Of a DNA stretch of 64,000 nt, positions 1-11,874 are shown piece after piece. Every line of letters begins with the position of its first letter. The stretch's first letter is position 1. The notes beneath the pieces are model-generated. The model saw only the letters and a program-made list of their open reading frames with translations, was not told where the DNA came from and did not search any database. Made by a program: the position numbers and the translations under genes. Source of the stretch: Chrysomallon squamiferum (taxonomy: Eukaryota > Mollusca > Gastropoda > Neomphalida > Peltospiridae); NCBI GenBank assembly GCA_012295275.1, contig CM022678.1:11308282-11372281 (forward strand). The letters run 5' to 3'.

Positions 1-150
1 TGTGTAGCACAAATCACGTGGTTGCACTTTGTTCAAGTGAGGCAGATGTCTTACAAATTCGTGACTCGAAAACTGCTTTGTCAGGTTGCAGAAATAAACA
101 CAGGCTGAAAGTGGCGCCTACAAGTAGCAATAAATTCCTTGATTAGTAAT

Positions 151-152
<2 letters not shown>
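1..152. promoter_or_regulatory. Complex non-repetitive island, candidate regulatory element
   Basis: This is non-repetitive sequence of mixed composition with several CpGs. It includes an E-box-like CACGTG core at about 17-22 and ends abruptly at the (CT)n tract. No open frame or splice-like exon is evident. A regulatory role is inferred only from its contrast with the surrounding simple-sequence DNA; it could equally be ordinary intergenic sequence. Confidence 0.25.

Positions 153-240
<88 letters not shown>
153..240. repeat. (CT)44 perfect microsatellite
   Basis: An uninterrupted 88-bp CT dinucleotide tract. The open frames that cross it on either strand (Leu-Ser or Arg-Glu polymers) are repeat translations, not genes. 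Confidence 0.98.
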
Positions 241-245
<5 letters not shown>

Positions 246-770
246 TCTGCTTTTATTTTGTTTGTTTTTATTGTTATTATTATTATTATTATTATTATTT
301 TTTTTTTTTTTCAAATGGCTATTCGAATTTGGTGTTGTTATTTTCGGTTCCTTTTCGTTTTACATTGTTTTTTTTACTTTTATAATATATATACATATAT
401 ACATATATATATATATATGTAGAGTGCTAATACGACCAGTCTTTTACCTAGTTATATATATATATATATATATTTGTTAATATGAATTACATAGCTAAAC
501 GGGTAGATTGTCTCACCTTGTGGAACAACATACGGAACAGCGCCAGTTTAAAACATTAGGTTATTTTATTTATTCATTTTCAAAACTTTGTTTATTTTCA
601 TTTTCTGTCTTGTATTCTTTGCTGTTATTGTCGAGAGAAGAATTGTTGTTGTTGTTTGTTTTTTTGTTTGTTTTTGTTATTTAACGGAAGCGTGAAACAA
701 AAATATTAAAAGATTTTAAAAATTTCACTTTTCTGAATTAATTTTTCTGGACGTCAAAGGAACGTAAAAG
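241..770. repeat. AT-rich low-complexity stretch with (ATT)n, T-tract and (AT)n
   Basis: It holds an (ATT)n run and a T-tract near 270-312, and two (TA)n tracts near 390-418 and 453-473. TTG/GTT-rich sequence follows around 625-680. There is no coding signal; a short GC-balanced piece at about 495-560 is the only complex sequence. Confidence 0.8.
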
Positions 771-775
771 TTAAA

Positions 776-806
<31 letters not shown>

Positions 807-809
807 AAA

Positions 810-841
<32 letters not shown>

Positions 842-1080
842 TAATAATAAAGCAAATTAAAAAGATAAAAAACAACAACAAAAAAAACGAAATAGAAAAA
901 CAGGAATTAAGGATGAAAAAAATAAAAATAAAAATAAGAATAATAACAAAAGAAAACATTATTAGATAGAAAGAAAAATAAAATGAATAAAAGAAAGATA
1001 AAATAAATGAATAAACAAACGTAAACAAAATAAAATAAAATAAAATAAAAGTTAAACAAATGAAAAATAAATAACTCATA
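771..1080. repeat. A-rich low-complexity block with (AAT)n and (AAAAT)n
   Basis: Nearly all A and T on the + strand. There is an (AAT)n run at about 810-850 and AAAT/AAAAT pentamer-like runs to about 1050. The minus-strand Ile/Phe-rich translation is repeat-derived. Confidence 0.85.
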
Positions 1081-1090
1081 AAATAAGAAT

Positions 1091-1555
1091 ACACACACAC
1101 ACACACACACACATACATACAAGCATACATATATATACATACAAAATATGCACGCATCCATGCATACATGCATACATACATACATCCAACCATCCATACG
1201 TACATACATACATACATATATACATCCATACATACATACATGCTCACATACTGCATACATAATGCATACATACATACATGCATACATGCATACGTGCATG
1301 CATTCATACATACATACATATATGCATATATACATCCATACATATATACATGCATACATATATACATACATGCATACAAACATACATACGCATACGTACA
1401 TACACACACATACATACATACATACATACGTACATACATCCATACATGCATGCATGCATATATACATACATTCATAAATACATACATATATACATACATA
1501 AATACATAAATACATGCATACATAAATACATACATACACACAGACACACACACGC
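1091..1555. repeat. TACA/CATA tetranucleotide array with AC ends
   Basis: About 465 bp of imperfect TACA repeats with CATGCA, CATCCA and CATATA variants, starting in (AC)n at 1091 and ending in ACACACGCACAGACAC at about 1540-1560. Because the 4-bp period cycles through all frames, both strands give long Cys/Tyr/Met or His/Thr/Ile frames without coding meaning. Confidence 0.95.
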
Positions 1556-1740
1556 ACAGACACATGTCAAGCAAGGCTGGCAAGAAATTGGAAAGTACGA
1601 AAGATAGAAAGACAAAAAAAAAAAGAACGAAAGAAACAAATGGAAAAAACTAGAGAAACAGATGAAAAGATAAAATAAAGTAAATTTAAATAAAGACAAT
1701 CACGCCGAACAATAAAAATAAAACGAAAGAAAAGTGAAAA

Positions 1741-1743
<3 letters not shown>

Positions 1744-1801
<58 letters not shown>
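1744..1801. repeat. (AG)29 microsatellite
   Basis: A perfect 58-bp AG tract preceded by about 180 bp of A/G-rich sequence (1600-1743). It is one of several GA-oriented tracts in a window where CT orientation is about as common. Confidence 0.97.
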
Positions 1802-1803
<2 letters not shown>

Positions 1804-1985
1804 GACAAGGTTTAATTACGGGTAACGCATGACAAGTTTTGTATGGGGTGCGCATGTCAGTGACACATATCAGGTTACAGCACGCTCAGCTGTGAGATAT
1901 TTTAATACCCGCACCGGGTCACGTGAACCTCTAACAGTATTTGTTAATAATGTCACTCGTCTAAGTCTGAAAGGCACTTATAAAC
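1802..1985. promoter_or_regulatory. Complex CpG-containing island, candidate regulatory element
   Basis: Unique sequence of mixed composition bounded by the (AG)n tract. It contains a TTAATTACGGGTAA segment (homeodomain-type TAATTA core) near 1812 and GGTCACGTGAAC (E-box CACGTG) near 1917. No open frame or good splice signals were seen. The regulatory call is inference. Confidence 0.3.
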
Positions 1986-2649
1986 AGGTATATAAATGAA
2001 GAAAACGAAGAGAAAAGAAGTAAAGTGCTGTTGTGGTGGGAAAATCGTGGTAAACGTGAGCACAGCGAAGCGTGACGTCGTTCATGCTGTTGTTGACGTA
2101 GATGTTGTTGTTGCAGTCGTTGATAATAGTTCTTTGTGCTTGAATGTTGCCAGAAGCAGATTTTTTTTTTTTTTGTCGTTATTGCAGTTAATATAATCAT
2201 TTAAAAATAATTTGTCGCGTGAATTTTTTTCTCGTTAATGATGATGATGATTATGATGATAATGGCAATGATGATGATGATGGTGACAGATTTATGATAA
2301 GAAGAAAATATGAATGAAAGAAGAAAAAATAAAATAAGAAGAAAATTATGAAAAAAGAAAGAAAGTAAAACTAAATTACATTTAAAATGGAAATTTTGAA
2401 AGAAAGAAAGCAGGAAAATTGATAAATAAATAAAATAATTGTATAAATAAATAAAGAAACAAGGAAATAAATAAATAATAAAAAATAAGCAAGCATGCAA
2501 ACAAACAAATGAATGAATGAATGACTAAATAAATAAATACATAGATAGATATATAGCTAGCTAGCTAGATAGGTAGATAAATAAATAAATAAACATAAAA
2601 CTATTTCAAAAGAAAATCAAATCATGAGCGAGTGTTAATGTTTGTTCTG
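1986..2649. repeat. AT-rich stretch with GTT, GATG and AAAT runs
   Basis: Trinucleotide-like GTTGTT at 2090-2120, a GATGAT run at about 2237-2283, then A-rich AAAT/AAAG/GATA tetramer runs to about 2600. One TGACGTC (CRE-like) word lies near 2083. Otherwise there is nothing recognisable. Confidence 0.7.
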
Positions 2650-2700
2650 TAGAAGAAGAAGAAGAAGAAGAAGAAGAAGAAGAAGAAGAAGAAGAAGAAA
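2650..2700. repeat. (GAA)n trinucleotide tract
   Basis: About 50 bp of uninterrupted AGA/GAA repeats forming a pure purine run. Such tracts can adopt triplex structure. Confidence 0.93.
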
Positions 2701-2990
2701 CAAATATTTTATTTGAGGACAGTTTTCATCTCACTTTTACAGCTTCAGTTTATCATATTTTCAGTTTACCAGTGGTTCGCTATGTTTGTTTTATTTATTT
2801 ATTTGATTTTTTTTTTTTTTTACCCCGCTTCTAGATTAACTGTTTTTGTCCTCATTTCAAAAAGTGTCTAGTTACGGTAATAGCTATTGGATTGAGAATT
2901 AGAGATGAAACCCGACTCCATCACGGAATGAGCTATTTTAAGCGAATAAAATGAAGGGATCTTGTGTGTGTGTGTGTGTGTCTGTGTGTG

Positions 2991-3045
<55 letters not shown>
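2701..3045. repeat. Mixed AT-rich sequence ending in (GT)n(TA)n
   Basis: Ordinary AT-rich sequence with a T-tract at 2807-2820. A compound (GT)n tract follows at about 2964-2990 and a perfect (TA)n tract at about 2996-3045. Confidence 0.8.
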
Positions 3046-3047
<2 letters not shown>

Positions 3048-3245
3048 CAAAGTAAGAAGGGTATTTGATAACTTAGTGGAACCGGAGAAAAGGCAACGAA
3101 CGTAATACTGTTTGTGACGTATTGTTTTGTCTCGCGCTTTGGCTACTAGTTCGTCATTTCAGACACAATGGTCACGTGATCCGCATGAAATTGACACGTT
3201 CGTTGAACCCAGTTCCGAGAAACCGGGGGAAAAAAAAATAAAAGT
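3046..3245. promoter_or_regulatory. Complex CpG-rich island, candidate regulatory element
   Basis: Unique sequence, CpG-containing by the standards of this window, with a GGTCACGTGATC E-box (CACGTG core near 3173). No convincing reading frame. The sharp change in composition against the (TA)n tract and the downstream (AG)n tract is the reason for listing it. Confidence 0.3.
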
Positions 3246-3286
3246 GATTTGATTTAGTCAGTAAATACTGGAAAAAACAAACAAAC

Positions 3287-3290
<4 letters not shown>

Positions 3291-3367
<77 letters not shown>
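3291..3367. repeat. (AG)38 microsatellite
   Basis: A perfect 77-bp AG tract. Confidence 0.97.
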
Positions 3368-3369
<2 letters not shown>

Positions 3370-4420
3370 TTTTTTCTTTTGTTTAGTCGAACGTCGTTAC
3401 AGTAATATTTAATTTAACAGTCATACTTAAACTAAAAAATATAAGTATTTTGAATCTCCTGCATAATCTGTTCGCCAGCGAGAATTCTTTTACAGTCAGT
3501 TTGAGACACAAATACAAAACTCTGTCTTTAATGCACAAAATTAATCCAGTGATTAAACCAGGTTTCGAAGCCAACAAAGGGAGAGAATCGCGGCAACTTT
3601 CATGCTGTGTTTTTTTGTTTTTGTTTTAGCGACAACGATCTGCTTAAAAATCCGCCATTTTTCTGAACTTGGCTCTTTATTGACGTTCTTCGATTTCAGT
3701 GTCATTCACGCTCGAGTGATTTTCACAAGATTTCGTTTAGATGTGTTTAACTTTTTTTTTTTATTTTATTTTTATATATATATATTAATTGTAGAATGCC
3801 TTCCACGCTTGGATGAGCCAACCATTGATCGTTTTACAAAAAGCCTGTGTCAAATGTACTAAGTAACGTGACTCGATCTATTTTTAACACAATAAAAATA
3901 GCGTGCTGCTCTTGTTAGCAAAACGTCAGTAAAGTTTTATTGCAGGGTGCAGAAAAGTCGTGGGTACTTCGGGATTTTGCGTTCACAGCATTTTCGTACT
4001 TATTTTTGTGGTGGTTTTATTATTATTATTTTTTTTTTTATTTTTTTTTTTTGCTGCTGCTGCTGTTGTTGTTCAAACATATGTTAACTGAATATAGACG
4101 ACCATATGCAAGTTTTCTGTAAATACCTGTATCTTCGTTATGTATTTATGTAATAATTTGAAATTATTGATTATATTTAATTAAGGACATATACACGCAT
4201 GTACATCACAGAAACACACTGCGCAAACATAAACACGTACGTACAGAAACACACAGACATGAAAATAAACGCACGACGCAACACACTTACGTACGCATAC
4301 ACGCACAAACACACACAAACATGCACGCATATCCGCGACTTTGGGTCATGTATTTAAATTCGTTTTCTCAGTATTTTTATTCATATATTATTAGTACTTT
4401 TTTAATCCTGAATTAAATAT
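3368..4420. other. Unassigned AT-rich sequence
   Basis: Mostly non-repetitive, with T-tracts near 3752-3760 and 4019-4050, a CTG/GTT run near 4052-4075 and degenerate CACAC/CATA sequence at 4190-4330. Small open frames exist but show no motif, no family resemblance and no splice context. I see no gene. Confidence 0.5.
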
Positions 4421-4424
4421 GTGC

Positions 4425-4426
4425 AA

Positions 4427-4497
<71 letters not shown>
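4425..4497. repeat. (AAAT)n followed by (AAT)n
   Basis: A compound tract in which AAAT tetramers pass directly into AAT trimers. This transition recurs elsewhere in the window, for example at 781-850. Confidence 0.93.
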
Positions 4498-4935
4498 CAG
4501 CACCACCAACAACGTCAAAACCCCAATAATCTGCTAAAATCCATTACTAATAAGGTATCGCTTTAAATATCATTTCCGACACAGAAATATGGATGTATAT
4601 GTTGGAGCATTTGCTGGAACGAATTTTGCGCTAGTGCGTTCCAGAAAAAATGGAAATATATCCAAAACGTTATACAGCATTTATAAATAAACATGCTGAA
4701 ACACATTAACAGCCAGCTAACTACAAAACGATTTATAAATGTTTCTAAGCGAACAACTTTAAATCGATTCTGGCACTTGTTTCATCATTAAATGCCACGT
4801 TTAAATGAATATTCAAGCGAGGGTCTGTTTTTCGTCCAATCAAAAAGAGATTAGTATTCTAACCCGAAGCTGTTACAGACACGAATTTCGATAATTCGTT
4901 GCAAAAACAGAAATTGTCGTTCGCGCCTGTTCTGA
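4498..4935. promoter_or_regulatory. Complex island, candidate regulatory element
   Basis: Unique sequence with a CpG-containing stretch at about 4790-4935. It includes CCAAT in CGTCCAATCAAAA near 4834 and a TCGATAATTCGTTG segment near 4888. No coding frame was identified. The role is inferred. Confidence 0.25.
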
Positions 4936-5300
4936 AAAAAAAAAAAAATAATAATAATAATAATAATAATAAAATAAAATAAAATAAAATAAAATAAATA
5001 ACAAAAAATAACAAAAATGAAAAAAAAAAAAACCGGGAAAACTGGGACCAGGCAGAAGATGGATTATTTATAGAACGTCAAAATGACGCAGTTTCAGTAA
5101 ATTATCGACAAAAGGAAAGAAAACATGAACGAAACTAGACAAAAAGAACCCAAATTAAACATGTAAATATTTATTTATTATTTTTTACTTAGTTTCTTTT
5201 GTTTTGTTACATTTATGTTTGAGGAATGATGAGTGCATTGTCGTAGTTTGTTTTGTTCTTGTTTTATTTGTTAATAATTGTTTGTTTTTGTTTGGGGTAA

Positions 5301-5349
<49 letters not shown>

Positions 5350-5560
5350 TAGAGTTCAATGTTTATTTTTCCGGACATGAAAGGTAAGTGATGAAGTCTT
5401 TCTTTTACTGAAGTCCCTAATCCAGATTAGTTTAATTCTTACATAAATAGACAAATAAATAAATAGACAAATAAATAAATAGACAAATAAATAAATAAAT
5501 AAATAAAAGCTGTGACTTTTCAATATGGAATAAAAAAATAAATAAAATAAAATAAATTAT
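4936..5560. repeat. Low-complexity block: (AAT)n, (AAAAT)n, (ATT)n, 16-bp AAAT/AGAC repeat
   Basis: It holds A-tract, AAT and AAAAT runs at 4936-5000, a perfect (ATT)n run at about 5299-5349, and three copies of a 16-bp AAATAAATAGACAAAT unit at about 5450-5505. Confidence 0.85.
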
Positions 5561-6240
5561 ATATTTTCTTTGTCAAGTTTGATTTTTAGTGCACTGTTAG
5601 AGAACAATTAATGTCACCTGATTTTCAGTTCTAACCACTGTCTGTAAATTCTTGTTGATTAGCTAACATGGGCAATAACTCTATTCACATTTATTTTTTA
5701 AACAATAAATTTCCTGTAACACAATCTTTCTGAGCTAATAAAAATTTACAACCCTGCACCATCCATATTTCATAGATTTTAAGATTTGTTGTCATCATCT
5801 TTAAGTCAGTTGGGATTTGTAATGAAGATAGTTTTTCTTCATTCCTGAACTTTGTGACATCTTTATTGGAATGAAGAAAGAAAAATATATTTCTTTTTTT
5901 GTCTACTGACATGTTGTTAGTTTTCAAAGAAAAACATTCTCTCTTTTCCAGTGGTTATTTTCATACTTGGCCTTGCAGTAATTTTTCAGAAAATTATCTG
6001 AATTGTTTTTCAGAAGAAATTTGTTTTTAATTCAAAGTTTTTTTTTTACATGTACCGTTATAAAGGTTGTTACTGATGTGTTGTATAAAACTAAAATAAA
6101 ATGTGTTAGTAAAAAAACCCAGATAATTATGATCTCTGTCTCTTTCTTTCTGTCTCAGTGTCTCTCTTTCAGTCTCTGTCTTTGATTTATCTCACTTTCT
6201 GTTTCTATTTATTATCTAAAACTCTAAATACTCTAAATCT
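5561..6240. other. Unassigned AT-rich sequence
   Basis: Non-repetitive AT-rich DNA with a pyrimidine-rich end (6135-6240) leading into the CT tracts. An open frame of about 78 codons on the minus strand (5691-5927) has no recognisable motif and is likely chance. Confidence 0.45.
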
Positions 6241-6332
6241 CTTTTCTCTCTCTGTATGTCTATGTGTGTTTACATATATATCTTTCTAAGTCATGTATCT
6301 TTTTTCTTTCTTTCTTTTTCTTTTTTTTCTCT

Positions 6333-6340
<8 letters not shown>

Positions 6341-6406
<66 letters not shown>

Positions 6407-6528
6407 TTTATTTGTTCAACATTCATCATCATTTTTCTATCACAACAGTGTAAAGATGACCTCTGTGAACCAAAACTCATGCTTAATTTGCTCTGTCTGA
6501 TTTTCCATCTCTTCCTTCATTTTTTTCC

Positions 6529-6616
<88 letters not shown>
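6341..6616. repeat. Two (CT)n tracts flanking 136 bp of unique DNA
   Basis: A perfect (CT)30 at 6341-6400 and a (CT)40 at 6537-6616. The spacer (6401-6536) is unique sequence. Confidence 0.97.
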
Positions 6617-6622
<6 letters not shown>

Positions 6623-6915
6623 TTCTTTACCTGCTTGACCGGGACATTGTACTTGAACCTCATTGTTTCAGTCACTGCGTGTGACAGGCAGGGGAAAGTG
6701 AGTTAATTCAATCTGTCTGATAACAACTGTGTATTTCTCAGTTAATTTTTTTCTCGTTTGTTCGGCAACTGTCTGGCCCAGTACTTATAAATACACACTT
6801 TGTTTTACCACTTCATTACACCTCCTTTCCCTGACACTTCACTGCACTTCATTTTAACAGTTCACCGCACACTCTTCAGTCACTTTACAAGTACTATTTA
6901 TAACACGTGTAATAC
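6617..6915. other. Unique sequence, no gene seen
   Basis: Balanced composition, with several TTCACTGCAC/CACTTCA-like words at 6810-6880 that look like a decayed short tandem repeat. No frame or element is recognised. Confidence 0.4.
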
Positions 6916-7300
6916 AGATCATATCGCGTGGTCTTTTGTCAGATGAACAAGATATATGTGTGTGTGTGTGTGTTACTGGGTGGATTTTTTTTTTTATGCA
7001 AAAAAAAAATATATAAAAAATTTCAGGAAAAAGTTAGGGGATGGGGGGAGAGGAAACAGAAAAGAAAGAATACAGATTATAAATAGTGGGTATTGTTTTA
7101 CGTTCATGTACAGTATGAATCATATCTCATGGTTTCTTGTCAGATAAATGTTATATGTCAATGAATGGGTTTTTTTTTTTTTTTTTAATTCAGAAAATAG
7201 ATTTTGCCAGGAGCAGAGTTAAGGGGGTGGAGGTGAAAGATAAAAGAGAGAATCCAGATATAAATAAGGGGGGGTGTTGTTTTACTTTCATTTAAACAGA
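6916..7300. repeat. Diverged tandem duplication, about 200-bp period, two copies
   Basis: ATCATATCGCGTGGTC...TTGTCAGAT at 6919 recurs as ATCATATCTCATGGTT...TTGTCAGAT at 7119. Each copy continues through a T-tract, a GGGG-containing purine segment and a TGTTTTACKTTCAT end. The copies differ by substitutions and by a (GT)n present only in copy one. Confidence 0.75.
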
Positions 7301-8000
7301 CTGTGGACAGTACAGAAATGAGTGAAGAAGGTACTGATCTAGAAAAGAGAGTAAAACACACATTGTTGATTTTACTGTTATGTAATAAATAAGAGGAAAT
7401 CTTGAAATTAATAAGGAGGGAGGTTATTGCAAATAAAATGTAAAAACTTTTTTTTTTTAAATGTGTGTGTGTGTGTTTCTGTGTGTGTATGTGTGTTTCT
7501 GTGTGTGTGTGTGTGTGTGTGTGCTATAATGTGGAGAAAAAGAAAAAAAAAACAAAAAAACTGGAGTACAGTTTAATAAATAATATCTAAAATAATTTTT
7601 TTCAGAAATAGATACTGGTATATAAAAGATTCCTTGCTGTTAATAACAACCCATGTGGCACTAGCAGGTTTCTTCTCTCAAGACATTGTTTTGTACACAC
7701 TAATGACTGATAATTAATTCTTACTATTTATTCATTATTATAACAGGCCCTGATATTGTAAAATTCTTGCTGAAATGTGCTGAGATGTTATGAAACATGT
7801 GTTAATTCATTAGCATTTGCATTAACATAATTTAAATATAACATGAAGTTTTCACACCTATCTTTTTTTTATCAGACTCAGTCTTATGCATTAATTTTTA
7901 ATTACAAAATGTCCTCTTGTTTTGTGAACATTGTTGTGACTTAGAAAACCTTGCAGTCTGGTTTCTTTTGAACTCTTAATTTTCATGTCCTCACTGGTTT

Positions 8001-8031
<31 letters not shown>

Positions 8032-8240
8032 TTTTTTTATATACTTTGTTAGATATGTGGGTTTAATTAATAATCAAGAAGTTAAATATTTTTGTTTATT
8101 GTTTATTGTATGATATATTGTTGTATTTCATAGTGAAATGATATACAGTGAGATTAGAATAATATAATAGCAGGTTTTGAAACGTTTATTTTTATATTTG
8201 AACTTCTTTAATTTTTTTATGATTATTATTATTATTTTTT
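7301..8240. other. AT-rich sequence with (GT)n at 7462-7523 and (TTTA)n at about 8000-8035
   Basis: The interrupted GT tract contains TTTCTGTGTG punctuation repeated twice. The rest is ordinary AT-rich DNA without a recognised feature. Confidence 0.6.
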
Positions 8241-8419
8241 TTAATAATTGTGTTTTATTCTCACTGTTATTTTACTAATTATTTCTGTCTGTGTCCACCA
8301 TTTTATTTCTCACTTGTCTCTTTCTGTCTCTCCCAGCATTCCATCTTTCTTTCTCATTGTCTTTATATCTTTCTCTCTCAATCTCTCACTCATACTATAT
8401 TTTTTTCTTTTTCTATATA

Positions 8420-8606
<187 letters not shown>

Positions 8607-8778
8607 AGCACAATTCTACAGTACACTGTTATCTATTCACAGCGCTGTTAAACTAGGGTGATATTTAAAACACTTTCTCCATCACCCTTTTTACGTCTAA
8701 TAACGTTTTTCCCTTTCTCTTTTCTTGTGTCCAATTTTCATCGCCAATTTCCTATAACAATGGACATTGTGTGGTCAG

Positions 8779-8847
8779 TGCGAGGTGACCACTCGCTGTG
8801 AAATGAATACATGGTCAATGTGTGGATGGTGTGAAGAAGGAATGATG
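8779..8847 (+). other. Weak candidate internal exon, Cys-rich frame
   Basis: The 69-bp segment is preceded by GGTCAG (possible AG acceptor at 8777-8778) and followed by a strong donor-like GTGAGTAAA at 8848. Its phase-0 frame is 23 codons with cysteines spaced C-x5-C-x7-C-x2-C and a CGWC motif, the kind of signature seen in PSI (plexin/semaphorin/integrin) repeats. Against it: there is no polypyrimidine tract before the acceptor, a stop codon lies 8 codons upstream in frame, and the segment contains GGTCAGTG/TGACCACT words that belong to a motif scattered through the whole window. Chance is the default explanation. Confidence 0.15.
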
Positions 8848-8879
8848 GTGAGTAAATTAGAGTCGTGACAGAGATGGGT

Positions 8880-9094
8880 TTGTTGGGTTACAACTCGCAG
8901 TTTTTTGTTTTAGAGATTCAGAGATGTTCTTGTTTTTTGTTCTTCTGTCTGTAAATCTGTGTGTCTGTTTTTCTTTTTTCTTTGTATTTTGTGCTGTGTT
9001 AATTTATGTTTTTTATTTAATGTAAATTTGTTGTGTTTTGTTTTATTTAATTTAAATTGATATTTTTTTGTTGTGTTTTAATTTTTTAAAATAA

Positions 9095-9127
<33 letters not shown>

Positions 9128-9253
9128 AATTTTTAATTGTTTTTTAAATTTACTGTATTTTGTTTTATTTAGAGATATATTTTTAATTTTGTTTTGTTTA
9201 TTTAATTTAATTTTAGATTTTTAAATTGTTTATTTGATTATATTTTTTGTTTT

Positions 9254-9289
<36 letters not shown>

Positions 9290-9480
9290 TTTTTTTTTTT
9301 TTTTTTTTTTTTATTATAATGAAGCAACCTGTTCCAATAATATATAATTTTATTTTTAAATATATTAAATTTTTTGTTATTACTATTTTTATCTGATAAT
9401 TTTTATTTCAAATTATGTATTATTAATATATTATCTATAGTTTTAATATCTTTCAAACAAAAAAATTATAAATAATAAAG
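8880..9480. repeat. T-rich low-complexity block with T-tract of about 55 nt
   Basis: Strongly T-rich on the + strand, with a (TA)n at about 9096-9112 and a nearly pure T-run at about 9256-9312 interrupted by one G. No gene seen. Confidence 0.85.
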
Positions 9481-10120
9481 GAGTAATTTAGACATTTTGT
9501 TGTATAACTGTTTACTCAGAATATTCATGATTTTTGTTAATATTTATATTAATTTGTGTTTTCAAATTTCTATTTTATATTGTGAAAGTTATCAGTGATA
9601 GTATTAACAACAGAAGGAATAACCAGAATAACAATAACAATAATAATAATAATGGAGATAGTAATAATTATTATAACAGTAATAATAGTAGTAATAACAA
9701 TAGTAATAACAATAATAAGAAGAAGATTTGTAATAATGATACTGAAGATATTCATAATCTATTAAAATATTTTCACTATTAAAAATATATTTTTCCATAA
9801 AAAAATTTTCAGTAATTTCTCCAAATGGATGACACTTACTGGTAGTTTAATTATTTTGATAGGGTTCCAAAATATACAAATTAAATTATTCAAAAGAATT
9901 TAGAGCAGATGATAAAAAATAATTTTCTTTTTAAATTATTCTGTAGTTCATCTTCTCCTTTTTTATTTTTTATTTATTTATATTTTTATTATATATTTTT
10001 TAAATATTTTTTTTCTTCTTTTTATACATTTTTTTCCTTGTCTCATTCTTTTTTTTTTTTTTTTTTTTTTTTTAAAAATCCTAGCCCCTGATTATAATTA
10101 ATTAATTAATTAATTTCTGT
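9481..10120. repeat. AT-rich block with (AAT/AAC/AGT)n trinucleotides and T-tracts
   Basis: Interrupted trinucleotide run at about 9605-9735 (AAT, AAC, AGT units), T-tracts at about 9955-10072 and (TTAA)n at 10097-10112. Confidence 0.8.
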
Positions 10121-10600
10121 TTTCCTGTCTTTTTGCCATCTCGACTTCCAGTTCAGACTTTTAATTTGAAACTGACAGTAAAAAGTCAACTTCAGAACAA
10201 AACGTAATTAGGAAAAATCTTTGAGACGTTTTGTTATTTGTCCACTCTGTTCTCAATGTCCATTAAAGCCAGTACTGACCAGTAGAACCGAGGCTACTTC
10301 TTTCTGACCGTCCAGACTATGATATTGATTAAGGTAAAATAGCTTTCTTGGAAATAAATGAAAAATTGATTTGTACTCAAAAGATCAAGTATTTTTTTTT
10401 TCTTCTTTCTGTCTTTCGTTCTTGTGAAAGAGTTCCTGACATTATATCTGCATTCACTGCACCATAACAAATGGAATTCCATTCCTGTCATCTTCTTCTT
10501 CTTCTTCTTCTTCTTCTTCAGTTTTTTGTTCAAAAGTATGTGTGTAGGTGTCTGATGTGGGTGACAAAAAGTTATATGTAGATATATACACATATATATA
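10121..10600. other. Unique sequence with (CTT)n at about 10491-10519
   Basis: Complex, modestly CpG-containing DNA. A TGACCAGT half-motif (see finding on TGACCASTGGTCA) lies at 10276-10283. No coding support. Confidence 0.5.
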
Positions 10601-11023
10601 TAGGTAAGTACGAAATTTATATACGTAAATCTTTTTTTTTAATTTGTCTTATAGAAGTTTAAATTTTTTTTTTTTAAATTTCAAGCATAACTTTTAAGTG
10701 TGAATAGAAATTTTTTCTATATTGTAATGATGAATAATGATTTTGATGATATATGTTGATGATGATGATGATGATGATAAACATAAATAAATGAAACATG
10801 AATTAAAAAATGAAAATTAATTATGTGTGTGTATATATTTATAAAACTATATATATATATAGATATAGATAGATAGATAGATAGATAGATAGACAGATAG
10901 ACAGATACAGATATATATGTAGTAATTATATAATTATTATTTTTACAATTATGGTTAAAATACATTGTAATAATGATGCATGATAATAACATGACAAGGA
11001 TGCTAAATAATAATTTGATTGTT

Positions 11024-11054
<31 letters not shown>

Positions 11055-11738
11055 ATTGTTATATTTTTGTAATGTGAATTTTATTTAGTTTGGTGAAACA
11101 AAATATATTCTTCATATGCTTAATATTTTTTTTATTGGATTTCAATGAGATGTTTTTAACAGACATTATTGAAAATGTTGTCAGGAATCTTTTATGTGCA
11201 GTAAATCATTTTAAAACATTTTAGGCATAGAATTATTGTGCTCAGTCTGTTTAGTGTATTTCTAAAAGTCACCTCTTCTCAAAATATTTATATTTTTTTC
11301 ATTTCCATGATTTCTGATTTTAATTTGAATAAAACCTATCTTTATAGAATATTTGCTTTCTAATGAACATTTGTTTTTTTTTTTTAAAATGAACATTTTC
11401 TTTTTTTAATATTTTATAATATATATATATATATTTTTACTATGAAAAATATTTTTATTTGTTTATTTGAATTATCATAAACTGTTATTTAAATATTTGT
11501 TGTAAACTTAGTAATATAAAATGTTTTTCTTTTACCATTATTATATTTCTTCATATTTTGAATTTTCTAAATGATAATGATGATTAATTATCAGTGAATT
11601 TATAATTTTGAGATCTTAAATTATGAACATCTAGATGCATTTTGGAATTTTGTCAATAGTTTATGTTTATAATGAAATGTGTTTTTCTGTTAGTGGCCTT
11701 TCCTTATTCTGAACTGGTTTCTCTCATTTCATTGTACT

Positions 11739-11740
<2 letters not shown>
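10601..11740. other. AT-rich sequence with GATG, GATA and TTTA runs
   Basis: Simple tracts: (GATGAT)n about 10755-10779, (AGAT)n about 10860-10905, (TTTA)n about 11028-11054. The remainder is AT-rich with no feature recognised. Confidence 0.65.

Positions 11741-11743
<3 letters not shown>

Positions 11744-11818
<75 letters not shown>
11744..11818. repeat. (GT)n microsatellite
   Basis: A perfect 75-bp GT tract followed by (ATGT)n to about 11832. Confidence 0.97.
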
Positions 11819-11836
<18 letters not shown>

Positions 11837-11874
11837 ATGGTTTGTTTGAATGTATGTATATGTTTATGGGCACT

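Noticed and set aside
771-1607. Long Cys/Tyr/Met and His/Thr/Ile frames
   Set aside because: Products of the TACA/CATA tetranucleotide array in several phases on both strands.
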